Source: Limimaricola litoreus (GTDB taxonomy: Bacteria; Pseudomonadota; Alphaproteobacteria; Rhodobacterales; Rhodobacteraceae). From it: a stretch of 64,000 bases of DNA. The notes under the pieces were generated by a model. That model worked only from the letters and a program-made list of their open reading frames with translations. It was not told the origin of the DNA and ran no database searches. Both the position numbers and the translations under genes were made by a program. The stretch covers positions 1 through 64,000 of the forward strand of contig NZ_JAMYXC010000112.1 of the NCBI RefSeq assembly GCF_024159025.1, in the 5' to 3' direction. Positions 1 to 9,235 of the stretch are shown piece after piece; the stretch's first letter is position 1; the number at the start of each line of letters is the position of its first letter.

Positions 1-569
1 ATGTCGGCGACGCCGGGGTGGGCCGAGTGGCCCTTGACCACGACGGGGCAGCCCGCTGCCAGCGCCGCCGCCGTGTCGCCACCGGCCGAGGAGAAGGCGA
101 GCGGGAAGTTCGAGGCGCCGAAGACGGCGACGGGGCCGATCGGGCGCTGCATCATCCGCAGCTCGGGGCGCGGCAGCGGCTGGCGCTCGGGCAGCGCCGG
201 ATCGTGGCGCAGGTCGAGATGCTTTCCCGCCTCGACATGATCGGCAAAGAGGCCCAGCTGCGCCACGGTGCGGCCGCGCTCGCCGTTGAGCCGCGCCTCG
301 GGCAGGCCGGTCTCGCGCATGCCGATCTCGGTGATCTCGGCCCCGCGCGCCTCGATCTCCTGTCCGATGCGGCGCAAAAACGCCGCGCGCTGCGCGCCGC
401 TGGTGGCGGCATAGCTGGCAAAGGCGGCTTCGGCGGCCCGGCAGGCGCGCTCCACCAGATCGGGGTTGCCGGCCTGAAAACTCTGGGGCGCGCCGTCGAT
501 CGGCTGGTTGTCGAAGGTCGCGGTGCCGTCGAGCCAGTCTCCGGCGATCAGGTGCTGTCGTTTGAGCAT
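1..569 (-). CDS. Aldehyde dehydrogenase, N-terminal part (2,5-dioxovalerate / alpha-ketoglutarate semialdehyde type), cut by window edge
   Basis: The reading frame is open from an ATG at 569 to the left edge, so only about 189 residues are visible and the catalytic Cys/Glu half is missing. The start has a good AGGAG site just upstream. The visible part has the fold-typical stretches of this subfamily: GDWLDG near residue 10, a MQRPIGPVAVFGASNFP segment and a GCPVVVKGH segment around residues 165-175, which contribute to NAD(P) binding. Family members oxidise alpha-ketoglutarate semialdehyde to 2-oxoglutarate in sugar-acid degradation. It lies downstream of the SDR and alginate lyase in the same orientation, so a role in uronate or sugar-acid catabolism is likely. 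The exact substrate is inferred from subfamily resemblance, not shown. Confidence 0.85.
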   Translation of the reverse strand, partial: MLKRQHLIAGDWLDGTATFDNQPIDGAPQSFQAGNPDLVERACRAAEAAFASYAATSGAQRAAFLRRIGQEIEARGAEITEIGMRETGLPEARLNGERGRTVAQLGLFADHVEAGKHLDLRHDPALPERQPLPRPELRMMQRPIGPVAVFGASNFPLAFSSAGGDTAAALAAGCPVVVKGHSAHPGVAD

Positions 570-702
570 GAAGTGCTCCTTGTCAGTTGGCGTCGGCGGG
601 CCGTCGCGGGCGCAGTGCGCGGGCGGACGGTATGAGATCGGAGGGGCGAGCGGGCCGCCTTCATGGTTGGTGGCGGCGCTTCGAGCCATGAGAGGAATGG
701 AC

Positions 703-727
703 GGGGCCGCCCTTGAAAGGCGGCCCC
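703..727 (-). terminator. GC-rich hairpin after the SDR gene
   Basis: A perfect 9-bp inverted repeat (GGGGCCGCC, 7-nt loop, GGCGGCCCC) starts 10 bp after the SDR stop codon on the minus strand. It lacks a clear T-run, so it is either a weak terminator or an mRNA 3'-end stabiliser between the SDR and the aldehyde dehydrogenase. Confidence 0.45.
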
Positions 728-736
728 GGGGGAGGA

Positions 737-1483
737 TCACGAAAACAGCATGCCGCCGTTGATGTCGACATTGGCCCCGGTGATGAAGGCCGCCGCGGGC
801 GAGGCGAGGAACACCGCGAGATCGGCCACCTCCTCGGAGGTGCCTTCGCGCTTCAGCGGCGTGTTGCCCGCCACCATCTTGCGCACCTCGGGCTTGGTGA
901 AGATGTTGTGGAAATCGGTGTCGATCATGCCGGGGCACAGCGCGTTGACGCGGATGTCGGGGGCCAGCTCCTTGGCCATGCCACGGGTCATGGTCATGAT
1001 CGCGCCCTTGGCCGCGCCATAAGCCAGCGCGCCGCCGCCGCCGCCGTCGCGGCCCGCCTGGGAGGCCATGTTCACGATCGCGCCGCCCTCGGTCATGTGC
1101 GGCAGCGCCGCCTGCACCAGCAGCAGCGCCGAGGTGACATTGACGTCCATCACCGCCTGCCAATGCTCGACCGTCAGCTCGGGGATGGTCTTGCGCGCGA
1201 TGAGCCCGCCGGTGATCGGCATGACCACGTGGATCGCACCGTAAGCCTCGGCAGCGGCGGCGACGAAGGCCTTGACCTGCTCGGGCTCGGTCATGTCGCC
1301 CTGCATAGCGAAGGCGCGGCCGCCCATCTCCTCGATCTCGCGGACGGCGGATTGCGCGCCGTCGCCGCTCTTGTAGTAGTTGATCGCCACGTTAGCCCCC
1401 GCCTTGGCGAGGCGGATGGCGCAGGCGCGGCCGATGTCGCGGCCCGCGCCGGTGACGATGGCGGTTTTTCCGGTGAGATCCAT
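737..1483 (-). CDS. SDR-family oxidoreductase, probable DEH (4-deoxy-L-erythro-5-hexoseulose uronate) reductase
   Basis: This is a 248-residue classical short-chain dehydrogenase. The Rossmann motif TGAGRDIG is at 11-18, and the catalytic Ser141, Tyr155 and Lys159 are present (YGAAK). The usual NNAG motif is replaced by a PITGG stretch near residue 90. It ends with the family's typical GANVDINGG segment. The gene lies 63 bp downstream of the PL15 lyase on the same strand. In Agrobacterium the PL15 lyase gene is also neighboured by an SDR that reduces DEH to 2-keto-3-deoxygluconate. The position and family suggest the same NAD(P)H-dependent step here. Substrate and cofactor cannot be read from the sequence. 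Confidence 0.85.
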   Translation of the reverse strand: MDLTGKTAIVTGAGRDIGRACAIRLAKAGANVAINYYKSGDGAQSAVREIEEMGGRAFAMQGDMTEPEQVKAFVAAAAEAYGAIHVVMPITGGLIARKTIPELTVEHWQAVMDVNVTSALLLVQAALPHMTEGGAIVNMASQAGRDGGGGGALAYGAAKGAIMTMTRGMAKELAPDIRVNALCPGMIDTDFHNIFTKPEVRKMVAGNTPLKREGTSEEVADLAVFLASPAAAFITGANVDINGGMLFS

Positions 1484-1546
1484 GTCGTGTTCCTTGGATA
1501 TGAGTGGGAGGCTACCGCCCGGCGCGCGGGCTAGGCGGCAAGGATG

Positions 1547-3880
1547 TCAGGTGCGCGCGAGCTTCTTCACCACGCGCTTGAAGGTGCGCTCCTCGGCGTC
1601 GGTGAAGTAGAGATCGCAGTCGTAGCCCTGATCGTCGAGGAAGTGGAAGATCCGGCGCGGCGCGTCGAGCCGGTAGGGCACGAGCAGCGTCGCGATCCGG
1701 TGGCGCGTGGCCTTGGGAAAGCGCGCCGTCAGGCAGGTGCTCTCGGGCAGGCCCTCGTATTCCTTGGGATCGACGCCCTCGAAGCCGGTCTTCTGCTCCA
1801 GCCGCGGCATCCCCGCCTCGGACCAGACGACCTGCCCGTAGAAGCCCGCCTTCTGGCCGGTGTAGCGGAACGAGGCCTGGCCCAGGTCGAAGGGGCCGTT
1901 GGCGTGCAAGAGCCAGTCGATCGAGACGGGCGTCTCGGCATCGATGCTGTCGACGATGACGAAATAGCTGTCATGGACGAAATGCACCTCGCGGCTGACG
2001 CTGGTCACCTCGGGGCTGAGCGAGCGGTAAGCGGCGGTCGCGTCGCCGTGGATGTAGATATCATCGCCGCGGTCCTCGGCAGTGATGATCCGGCCCGTGG
2101 CGGCCATGGCGCGGGCCTTGTCCTTGTCGGCATACTGCCCCTTGCCGTCGATCAGGATCGCGTTCTTGGAGCGCGTCTGCCGCCGCCAGCCCTGATGCAT
2201 GGTCGAATTGAAGGCGACGTAATGCCCCGACTGGATCGCCAGATCCTCGCCAAAGGCCGAAAGGCAAAAGGCGTTCTGGTCGCCGTGGCTGTGGCTGATC
2301 GAGCCGAAGGGCGAGGATTTCATCACGAACTGCAGGTGCCGGTCGGGGTCGTCCATCCGGCTCTGGATCGCGGCCCAGCCGATCCCCTCGAACCAGCGCA
2401 GCCGGTCGTTCGGCCCCGGTGCGGCCCCCTCGACCTGCGGCCAGTCGTGGCGATACATCAGGTCGTCGAAGTTGAGATCCCACCAGCCGTAGTTGTAGAA
2501 CGCTCCCTCGGTGCCCGGATCGTTGCGGCAGATCTCGTCGAAATACCACTGGTAGGCCGGGTTGCCGGTGACACCGGCGTATTGGCGCAGGTTGTAGCCG
2601 ATCTTGAGGCAGGGCAGATCGCCCATGGTGCTGTCGTCGCCGAAGGTGGCGCGGCGGGTGTCGGGCGCCTTGGTGTAGAGCGGGAAATCCCCGGTCTTCT
2701 GGAAGAAGGGCCGCTCGTAGAGGTTCAGCCCCGTGAAGGACTTCAGCAGGTTGGCCGCCTCGACCAGATAGGCCATGCCGGTCATCCAGTAATGCGGCCC
2801 TTCGGCCCAGCCGCCCTCCTTGTCGCCCCAGGGCGAATAGACGGTCCAGAGGAACTCGATCGAGTAGTCGAGCCACTCGCGCGCCTCGGGCTCTTCGTCC
2901 AAGAGCGCGATGCAGGCGGGCACGAGCACGGCGGAGACCGAGCGCACCGCGTGGCTGTCATAGGGAAAGAGGTGGATATGCGCGTGGCGGATCACGTGAT
3001 GCGCCACCTCGCGGGTGCGGATCAGCAGCGCCTCGCGCACCCGCGCCTCCTCGTCCTCGTCGAGCACGTCGCGCAGCCAGTCATAGCCCCAGGCCAGTGC
3101 CACGGCGACGCGGAAGGCCCATTCGTCGGTATAGCCGCGCGAGGTGGTCCCCGAAGGGTCCCAATCGGCCGCCGAGAGCAGCCATTCCTTGGCGCGGGCG
3201 ACCATCGCCTCGTCTTCGAGCACCTTGCCCGCGATGGCGAGGTGGCGGATCGCGTAGATCAGCTCCTGGCAGTCGATATAGGTCTGCCGCCAGATCGGCG
3301 CGGTGCGGGTGTTGTTCGGATATGGCGCGGGCTCGGCCATGATCTCGCGGTCGAGCCAGGGCTTGACCGACTTGTCGAAGAACTTTTGCCAGTTGCAATG
3401 CTCGGGATCGGCGGCGACCGCCTTGCGGAAGGCCTTCAGCTCCTCGGGCCCGAGCCAGAGGCGCGGATGCGCCATGTCGGCGTTCGCGTAGCGCTCGGCC
3501 CGGCCCGGCAGCGGCGTCTCGGGCAGCCCCTCGGGCAGATCGAAGCTGCGCGACGCGCTCCAGCGGGTGGCCGGGCGCTTGGCGCCTTCGTCCCACACCG
3601 CGTAGGACCAGTGGTAGCGCCCGGGCGCGAGGGCCTTGTCGGGCGTCAGGAAATTGAGCGGCAGATCGGTGAAGAGCTGCGTCGCGCCGTCGGAATATTC
3701 CGCATCGGTCGAGAGGCGCAGCACGTAGCGCGCGGCCTCGTCGACCACCGGCAGCCAGGTGAAGCGCGGCGGGTTCTCGGTCAGCGCCGCGCCCTCCTCG
3801 GGGGCGTAACGGATGTTGAGCCGGCCGGCGGCGGGTTCGTCGAGATAGGCGGTCTTGGGGTCGGCGGTCATGGTGGCCAT
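1547..3880 (-). CDS. PL15-type exo-oligoalginate lyase (heparinase II/III fold)
   Basis: The 777-residue protein has an N-terminal DUF4962-like beta domain, a central alpha/alpha barrel (about 140-500) and a C-terminal beta-sandwich. Its length nearly equals that of Agrobacterium exolyase Atu3025 (776 aa). From memory of that structure, the active site is Arg199, His311, Tyr365 and His531; here Arg198, His310 (YDSHAVRS), Tyr364 (GPHYW) and His530 (SISHSHGDQ) sit at the same spacing with a constant offset of one. The enzyme would cleave alginate oligomers from one end by beta-elimination, giving unsaturated monouronates. No signal peptide is visible, so cytoplasmic action after import is likely. 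The start at 3880 is preceded by AAGGA. It is the gene after the binding protein in the transporter operon. Confidence 0.9.
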   Translation of the reverse strand: MATMTADPKTAYLDEPAAGRLNIRYAPEEGAALTENPPRFTWLPVVDEAARYVLRLSTDAEYSDGATQLFTDLPLNFLTPDKALAPGRYHWSYAVWDEGAKRPATRWSASRSFDLPEGLPETPLPGRAERYANADMAHPRLWLGPEELKAFRKAVAADPEHCNWQKFFDKSVKPWLDREIMAEPAPYPNNTRTAPIWRQTYIDCQELIYAIRHLAIAGKVLEDEAMVARAKEWLLSAADWDPSGTTSRGYTDEWAFRVAVALAWGYDWLRDVLDEDEEARVREALLIRTREVAHHVIRHAHIHLFPYDSHAVRSVSAVLVPACIALLDEEPEAREWLDYSIEFLWTVYSPWGDKEGGWAEGPHYWMTGMAYLVEAANLLKSFTGLNLYERPFFQKTGDFPLYTKAPDTRRATFGDDSTMGDLPCLKIGYNLRQYAGVTGNPAYQWYFDEICRNDPGTEGAFYNYGWWDLNFDDLMYRHDWPQVEGAAPGPNDRLRWFEGIGWAAIQSRMDDPDRHLQFVMKSSPFGSISHSHGDQNAFCLSAFGEDLAIQSGHYVAFNSTMHQGWRRQTRSKNAILIDGKGQYADKDKARAMAATGRIITAEDRGDDIYIHGDATAAYRSLSPEVTSVSREVHFVHDSYFVIVDSIDAETPVSIDWLLHANGPFDLGQASFRYTGQKAGFYGQVVWSEAGMPRLEQKTGFEGVDPKEYEGLPESTCLTARFPKATRHRIATLLVPYRLDAPRRIFHFLDDQGYDCDLYFTDAEERTFKRVVKKLART

Positions 3881-3913
3881 GCGCTTGCATCCTTGGTCGA
3901 ATGTGTCGGGCGG

Positions 3914-3946
3914 GGCCGCGGGGAGCGATCGTCGCCCCCCGCGGCC
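3914..3946 (-). other. Intercistronic hairpin between binding-protein gene and lyase gene
   Basis: A perfect 10-bp stem (GGCCGCGGGG / CCCCGCGGCC) with a 13-nt loop fills the 74-bp gap after the binding-protein stop codon. There is no T-run. It probably protects the upstream binding-protein mRNA end or partly attenuates read-through into the lyase gene. Confidence 0.5.
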
Positions 3947-3954
3947 GCTTGGCG

Positions 3955-5502
3955 TCAGCTGTCGTACTGGCGCTCGTAGGCGGTGTTCATCACCTCGAGC
4001 ACCTCGTTCAGCCCGCGCTTGTCGAGCTGGGCCATGTAGCTGTCCCAGTCTTCCTCGACGTCGCCGGTGCCGAGGATCCAGGCCTGCTGGCGCTCGAGCA
4101 TGTAGGTCAGGATCGAGGGCCAGTAGCGGTCGTAGACGGCCTGCTCCTCCTCGTTGAGCGTCACGCCGAGGAATTGGTCGATCAGCAGGTCGTTGGCCTC
4201 GTAGAGCTCGATCCCCTCGCGGGCGGCCTCCGAGGTCCACTGCCACTCATAGGCATAGTCCATGTAGAAGCCGCGCGGGATCTGCGCGCCGATCTCCCAC
4301 ATCTGGCTGTTGACCGGCTGGTCGTTGTTCAGCACCGCGTCGGTATAGACCGGCTCGCCGTCGACCATCTCGTAGTGCTGGCCCTCGACGCCGAAGTTCG
4401 ACAGGCGGCGGCCCGCTTCGGTGAACCAGAAGTCGAAATACTTGATCGTCTCGACGGGGTGCTCGTTGGCGTAGCTGATCGCCCAGCCATCGGGCTTGAG
4501 CGGCGTGCGGCGATGCTCCTCGATGCGCTGGCCCGAGACGCTCTCTGGCGGTAGCATCGGCGCGAATTCGAAGCCCGGCACCTTCTCCTGCAGCGCGTCG
4601 TTGTAACCCGAGGTCGAGGCGAACCAGTCATGCGTCACGCCGCCCAGGTTCTCCGACAGCAGGTATTCGCGCGCGCTGGAGCCACGGGTGAAGATCTCGG
4701 GGTCGATCAGCCCTTCGGCATACCACTTGGCGAGGTTGCGGATCCCCTCGCGGTAGCCTTCGGTGGCGTAGGGATGCCTGATCTCGCCATCTTCGACGAA
4801 GAAGTCGTGATAGGTGTCCGAGCCCGAGGAGCGGCCGTCCCACAGGGTGACGAAGCGGATGAGCTCCTCCCACTGGCGCTCGAAGATCGGGATCTCATCC
4901 TTGACACCGTTGCCGTTGGGGTCCTGATCGCGGAAGGCCACCAGCACCTGGTAGAGCTCCTCGACATTGTCGGGCCGCTCCAGCCCCAGCGCGTCGAGCC
5001 AGTCCTGGCGGATGAACCAGGCGCGGCCGAACTTGCCGTCGGGCAGGTAGGGCACGTAGTAGATATTGCCGTCCCACGACGCCATCGCGTCGCGCAGCTC
5101 GGGGCGCTCGTCGAGCACGGCCTGAATGTGGGGCGCGTGCTCGGCGATCAGGTCGCCCAGCGGAAGGAAGGCGCCCTCGGGGCCGTACTGGTTGACCTTG
5201 TCCTTGATGCGGTTGCCGCCGACGATGTCGGGCAGGTCGCCCTGCGCCAGAAGCAGGTTCATCGCCTCGTTGTGGTCGGGCGTGTTGCGGCCCGCGGTCT
5301 CGTCGACGAGGTGGATGCCGGTCATCTCGCGCGCCGCCTGCTCGACGGGGTAGTCCTCCTCGTAGCCCTGGTTGCGCGGCCAGTGGAAGTGGACGCTGAG
5401 TTCGAGCGGCTCCTCGACGATCCGGTGATGCTCCTCCGCAAAGCCCGGCTGGGCCAGCATGGTGGTCGCCAGAAGCGCGGCGGACAGTGTCGTTTTACGC
5501 AT
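3955..5502 (-). CDS. Extracellular solute-binding protein of alginate-oligosaccharide ABC transporter (AlgQ-like)
   Basis: The 515-residue exported protein has a Sec signal peptide (MRKTTLSAALLATTMLAQPGFA). A loop DPNGNGVKDE at 194-203 has the D-x-N-x-N-x-x-x-D-E spacing of the calcium site of Sphingomonas A1 AlgQ1/AlgQ2. Length, fold family (LipO/YtcQ class) and neighbours agree with an importer of large anionic oligosaccharides. The start at 5502 is chosen because GGGAGG lies 6 nt upstream and the signal peptide begins there; two upstream in-frame Mets lack this. It is the first secreted gene after the two permease genes and precedes the PL15 lyase, so alginate or similar polyuronate oligomers are the likely ligand. 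Confidence 0.9.
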   Translation of the reverse strand: MRKTTLSAALLATTMLAQPGFAEEHHRIVEEPLELSVHFHWPRNQGYEEDYPVEQAAREMTGIHLVDETAGRNTPDHNEAMNLLLAQGDLPDIVGGNRIKDKVNQYGPEGAFLPLGDLIAEHAPHIQAVLDERPELRDAMASWDGNIYYVPYLPDGKFGRAWFIRQDWLDALGLERPDNVEELYQVLVAFRDQDPNGNGVKDEIPIFERQWEELIRFVTLWDGRSSGSDTYHDFFVEDGEIRHPYATEGYREGIRNLAKWYAEGLIDPEIFTRGSSAREYLLSENLGGVTHDWFASTSGYNDALQEKVPGFEFAPMLPPESVSGQRIEEHRRTPLKPDGWAISYANEHPVETIKYFDFWFTEAGRRLSNFGVEGQHYEMVDGEPVYTDAVLNNDQPVNSQMWEIGAQIPRGFYMDYAYEWQWTSEAAREGIELYEANDLLIDQFLGVTLNEEEQAVYDRYWPSILTYMLERQQAWILGTGDVEEDWDSYMAQLDKRGLNEVLEVMNTAYERQYDS

Positions 5503-5537
5503 GGTTTTCCTCCCAAATCGCATGTCTGTCTTGCGGG

Positions 5538-6416
5538 TCATTCCTTCACGCCTCCCAGCAGGATGCCCTTGTTGAAGTACTTCTGGACCCACGGGTAGAT
5601 CAGCAGGACCGGAATGATGGAGCAGACGATGATCGCCGCCGTAACCGTCTCGACCGAATAGGCGGCGTCGATCAGCGTGCTGGTGAATTCCTCGTCGTCC
5701 GACAGCTCGGCGATGAGCTGGCGCAGGTAGACCTGCAGCGGGATCTTGTCCTCGCTCTGCAAGAGCACCATCGCCCAGAAGAAGCCGTTCCAGCGCGCCA
5801 CGATGCAAAACAGGGTGATCGTGGCGATCGCGGGCTTGGACAGCGGCACATAGACCTTCCACAGCACCTGAAACTCGTTGGCGCCGTCCATCCGCGCCGC
5901 CTCCTCGAACGACGACGGAATGGATTCGAAGAAGTTGCGCAGCAGGATGATGTTGAAGGCATTCAGCGCGAAGCCGATGATGATGCCGAAGTAGCTGTCG
6001 AGCAGCCCCAGATCGCGCATGTTGAGGAAGAACGGGATGAGCCCTGCGTTGAACCACATGGTGAAGGCCACGAAGAGGTTCCAGAACCGCCGTCCGATCA
6101 GCTGCGGACGCGACAGCGCATAGGCGCCGGGGATGATGATCAACAGGCTCACCGCCGTGCCGCCGAAGGTGTAGATGAAGGTGTTGCCGTAGGAGCGCCA
6201 GAACTCCGGCTCGCTCAACACCCGCTCATAGGCGGCAAGGGTGAACTCCACCGGGGTCAGCACCACCGTGCCGGCGGCCGCCGCGAAGCCCGAGCTGAAG
6301 GAGACCCCGGCGATGTAGAGGAACGGGTAGAGCGTCGCGATCGTGAACAGCCCCACCAGGACCATGTTGGCGATCACGAACCACTTGTCGCCGCGTGAAT
6401 AGAGATTCATCTTCAT
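5538..6416 (-). CDS. ABC transporter permease (AlgM2-like, MalG class)
   Basis: This is a 292-residue inner-membrane protein with about six hydrophobic segments. An EAA loop near residue 180 (EEAARMDGANEFQVLWKVYVP) contacts the ATPase. It is 35 bp upstream of the binding-protein gene and 13 bp downstream of the other permease, forming one operon. It would pair with the 330-residue permease to form the channel for oligouronates. The assignment to the AlgM2/YtcP class rests on gene order and the LplB/YtcQ-type partners. Confidence 0.9.
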   Translation of the reverse strand: MKMNLYSRGDKWFVIANMVLVGLFTIATLYPFLYIAGVSFSSGFAAAAGTVVLTPVEFTLAAYERVLSEPEFWRSYGNTFIYTFGGTAVSLLIIIPGAYALSRPQLIGRRFWNLFVAFTMWFNAGLIPFFLNMRDLGLLDSYFGIIIGFALNAFNIILLRNFFESIPSSFEEAARMDGANEFQVLWKVYVPLSKPAIATITLFCIVARWNGFFWAMVLLQSEDKIPLQVYLRQLIAELSDDEEFTSTLIDAAYSVETVTAAIIVCSIIPVLLIYPWVQKYFNKGILLGGVKE

Positions 6417-6429
6417 GGCTTTGCCCTCC

Positions 6430-7422
6430 TCACCACAGCGACGTGCGCGACACGCGCTTGGAGATGGTGTTGGCGGTCATCACCAGGACGAAGGCGACGA
6501 CGGCGTTGAACAGGCCGGCCGCGGCGGCGAGGTCGTATTGCCCCTGCTGCAGGCCCTGGCGGTAGATGAAGGTGTTGATCACATCCGCCGTCTCGTAGGT
6601 CGCGGGCTGGTAGAGCAGGATGATCAGCTCGAAGCCCACTTCGAGCAGGTTGCCGATGCGGATGATCAGCATGATGATGATCGTGGGAAGGATCGACGGC
6701 AGCGTCACCTTCCACATCATCTGCCAGCGGCTGGCGCCATCGACCACAGCACTCTCGTAGAGCGAGGGGTTCACGCCCGCGATCGCCGCGAGATAGACGA
6801 TCGACTGGAAGCCCGCCTCCTGCCAGATGCCCGAGCCCACGAAGATCGGCCGGAACCATTCGGGCTTGGTCAGGAAGTAGACCGGGTCCATCCCGAACCA
6901 TTCGAGCACGGCGTTGACGATGCCCGCCGATGGCGAAAAGGCCGTCATCACGATGCCCGCGATGATCACCGTGGAGATGAAGTGCGGCAGGTAGACGATG
7001 GTCTGCGCGGTGCGCTTGTAGGTCTGGTTGAGGATCTCGTTGAACATCAACGCAAGGATGATCGGCGCGGGAAAGCCGAACAGCAGCGTGAAGAAGCTGA
7101 TGATGACGGTGTTCTTGATCGCCCGCAGGAACTGGTCGTTGCCGAACAGCGTCTGAAAATGCTCGAAGCCGATCCAGGGGCTGCCGTCGATGCCGCGGAA
7201 GATCGAGTAATCCTTGAAGGCGATCTGCAGCCCGTACATCGGCTTGTAAAGGAACAGCCCGAACCACAGGATCGTCGGCAGCAGCAGCACGTAGATCTGC
7301 CATTCGCGCTTGAAATGATCGCCAAGCCCCGTGGCCCGGCGGCGGACCCGGTCGCGCAGCGCCTCTCGCGCCTCGACGACCAGTTCCTCGGTCGAGGGAC
7401 CGATATGCTCTTGCTGGCTCAT
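6430..7422 (-). CDS. ABC transporter permease (AlgM1/LplB-like, MalF class)
   Basis: The 330-residue membrane protein has a cytoplasmic N-terminus of about 45 residues and then six predicted hydrophobic helices. The EAA loop reads [18 protein letters not shown]. Its ATG overlaps the end of the ATPase gene by 4 bp, a sign of translational coupling. LplB-type permeases with long N-termini are the usual partners of AlgQ-like binding proteins. It is one half of the oligouronate translocation pore. Confidence 0.9.
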   Translation of the reverse strand: MSQQEHIGPSTEELVVEAREALRDRVRRRATGLGDHFKREWQIYVLLLPTILWFGLFLYKPMYGLQIAFKDYSIFRGIDGSPWIGFEHFQTLFGNDQFLRAIKNTVIISFFTLLFGFPAPIILALMFNEILNQTYKRTAQTIVYLPHFISTVIIAGIVMTAFSPSAGIVNAVLEWFGMDPVYFLTKPEWFRPIFVGSGIWQEAGFQSIVYLAAIAGVNPSLYESAVVDGASRWQMMWKVTLPSILPTIIIMLIIRIGNLLEVGFELIILLYQPATYETADVINTFIYRQGLQQGQYDLAAAAGLFNAVVAFVLVMTANTISKRVSRTSLW

Positions 7423-8528
7423 GCCGCCACCCCCATCCGGGCGGCTCCCAGCACCCGGCCGGTCTCGTGGTCAAAGACCTTGATCCGCTCGGGCGCCACG
7501 TGAAAGGCATCGACGTCTGCAAGATGCGCGGTGTCGCCGCCGGTCTCGGCCTTGATGACAAAGGGGGTCTCGCCGATCGAGCTGTGCAAGAGCGCCTCGG
7601 AGCCCAGCGTCTCGATCAGGTCGAGCTCGACCGGCACGGCGGAGGCGCCGGGCATCGGCTCGATCGAGGCGTGCTCGGGGCGGATGCCGATGATGACGCG
7701 GCGGCCTTGCGCGTTGCGCAGGCTGTCGAGCGCCGGCAGCGCGATCCGCGCGCCATTGGCGACGGCGACGGGGCCGCGCTCGCCCATCTCGACCACCGCC
7801 TCGAACTGGTTCATCGGCGGCGAGCCGATGAAGCCCGCGACGAAGGTGTTCACGGGGTCGTTGAACAGCTCCATCGGCGTGCCGATCTGCTCGATCCGCC
7901 CGTCGCGCATCACCACGATGCGGTCCGCGAGGGTCATCGCCTCGACCTGATCGTGGGTGACATAGACCGAGGTGACGCCGAGCCGCTTGTGCAGCCGCTT
8001 GATCTCGGCGCGCATCTGGGTGCGCAGCTTGGCGTCGAGGTTCGACAAGGGCTCGTCGAAGAGGAACACCTCCGGGTGGCGCACGATGGCGCGGCCCATG
8101 GCGACGCGCTGGCGCTGGCCGCCCGACAGGTCGGCGGGGCGACGGTCGAGATAGGGGGTCAGCCCGAGGATGCCCGCGACCTCCTCGACCGAGGAGGCGA
8201 TCTCGGCTTTCGGCGTGCGGCGGATGCGCAGGCCGAAGGCGATGTTGTCGGCGACGCTCAGATGAGGGTAGAGCGCGTAGTTCTGGAACACCATCGCTAC
8301 GTCGCGGTCCTTCGGGGCCACGCGGTTCACGACCCGGTCGCCGATCCGGCAGGTCCCGTCCGAGATCTCCTCGAGCCCCGCGATCATGCGCAGGGTCGTG
8401 GACTTGCCACAGCCCGACGGCCCGACCAGCACGACGAATTCCTTCGGCGCGATCTTGAGGTCGATCCCGTGGACGACTTCGAGCGCGCCGTAGCGTTTGA
8501 CGATTTTATCGAGACTTACGCCTGACAT
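7419..8528 (-). CDS. ABC transporter ATP-binding protein (AlgS/MalK/UgpC class)
   Basis: The 369-residue protein has Walker A GPSGCGKS at 36-43, a Q-loop near 82 ([10 protein letters not shown]), the signature LSGGQ at 134-138, Walker B/FDEP just after it, and a C-terminal MalK-type regulatory (TOBE) domain of about 120 residues. It is the first gene of the minus-strand operon that continues through both permeases, the binding protein, the PL15 lyase and the SDR. The start at 8528 (MSGVSL) follows a GGAGGGG-like site; further upstream in-frame codons lie in the promoter region. It powers uptake of the sugar oligomers. Confidence 0.92.
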   Translation of the reverse strand: MSGVSLDKIVKRYGALEVVHGIDLKIAPKEFVVLVGPSGCGKSTTLRMIAGLEEISDGTCRIGDRVVNRVAPKDRDVAMVFQNYALYPHLSVADNIAFGLRIRRTPKAEIASSVEEVAGILGLTPYLDRRPADLSGGQRQRVAMGRAIVRHPEVFLFDEPLSNLDAKLRTQMRAEIKRLHKRLGVTSVYVTHDQVEAMTLADRIVVMRDGRIEQIGTPMELFNDPVNTFVAGFIGSPPMNQFEAVVEMGERGPVAVANGARIALPALDSLRNAQGRRVIIGIRPEHASIEPMPGASAVPVELDLIETLGSEALLHSSIGETPFVIKAETGGDTAHLADVDAFHVAPERIKVFDHETGRVLGAARMGVAA

Positions 8529-8830
8529 GGTCCCCTCCCTTTGCACCCCGACGTGGAAGCACTGTCCGATGGGATAGAGGATTCGTAACGACCGATCAAT
8601 ACAAATATTGACAACTAGCGCGTAAACCGGCAATCAACTCTTCACAAGATCGCCTTGGCGGCGGCGGAAACGCTTCGCTGAAGCGCTGCCAGTAGTATGA
8701 TTTTGATGCGCTTTATTCACCCGAAAGCCCGGCGAGGGCCCTACTGAAACCGGATTTACAACCAGCCACTTCGAACCGGCGACAAGTTCGCAAGATTTGT
8801 TCGCCGCCCACCGAAACGTCAGAGGAGACG
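8529..8830. promoter_or_regulatory. Divergent control region between transporter operon and kdgF
   Basis: This 302-bp gene-free stretch is more AT-rich than its surroundings at 8580-8650. Reading the minus strand, TTTACG (8626-8621), a 17-nt spacer and TGTATT (8603-8598) make a plausible promoter for the transporter operon. The motif TACAAATATTGACAA at 8600-8614 overlaps that promoter and recurs, with 14 of 15 bases matching, in front of the rraA-gntR pair. A repressor site there would control the transporter and perhaps kdgF. No sigma-70 -10 box for kdgF is obvious. Confidence 0.45.
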
Positions 8831-9181
8831 ATGATGCAAGTGAACAGCGACACCCCCGACGCCTGGATGACCTCCGGCCCCGGCGCGCAGCGGCGCATCC
8901 TGTGCGAGGACGCCGATCTGATGATGGTCGAATTCCGCTTCGAAAAGGACGGCCGCGGCTTGCCGCACCATCACCTGCATGTGCAGACGACCTATGTGAC
9001 CTCGGGGCTGTTTCGCTTCACCGTGGCCGGCGTCACCCGCGATCTCGGCCCCGGCGACGCGATGCTGATCCCCTCGAACGCAGAGCATTCCTGCCTGTGC
9101 CTCGAAGAGGGCGTGCTGATCGACGCCTTCACCCCGCGCCGCGACGATTTCATGGAAGCGCACGGCCTGCCCAAGGGCTGA
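8831..9181 (+). CDS. kdgF: KdgF, cupin that linearises unsaturated monouronates
   Basis: The 116-residue protein is a single cupin barrel. The metal-binding motif PHHHLHVQ (residues 45-52) is followed by His86. A DAFTPRR segment supplies Asp98, Phe100 and Arg104, with the same spacing as the catalytic Asp/Phe/Arg of characterised KdgF (recalled as D102, F104, R108). KdgF converts 4,5-unsaturated galacturonate or the alginate-derived monouronate to its linear ketone, the step between the PL15 lyase and the SDR. AGAGGAGACG precedes the ATG. It is transcribed divergently from the transporter operon. Confidence 0.85.
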   Translation: MMQVNSDTPDAWMTSGPGAQRRILCEDADLMMVEFRFEKDGRGLPHHHLHVQTTYVTSGLFRFTVAGVTRDLGPGDAMLIPSNAEHSCLCLEEGVLIDAFTPRRDDFMEAHGLPKG

Positions 9182-9189
9182 ACGCGAAA

Positions 9190-9210
9190 GGCCCCCGCAC
9201 TGCGGGGGCC
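9190..9210. terminator. Hairpin between convergent kdgF and gntR-type regulator
   Basis: A perfect 9-bp stem (GGCCCCCGC / GCGGGGGCC) with a 3-nt loop lies 8 bp after the kdgF stop and 26 bp from the convergent regulator stop. It lacks a long T-run but its position fits a bidirectional terminator. Confidence 0.55.
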
Positions 9211-9235
9211 ATCGGGGCCGCTCTGCAAGGGCGTA

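Noticed and set aside
1544-3979. A very long open frame on the plus strand opposite the PL15 lyase
   Set aside because: It is a high-GC antisense shadow: the minus strand holds a full-length enzyme with matching active-site residues, and the plus frame has repetitive, low-complexity composition.
5503-5540. Longer binding-protein N-termini starting MTRKTDM or MRFGRKTM
   Set aside because: They would add charged residues ahead of the signal peptide, and the ribosome-binding site points to 5502.
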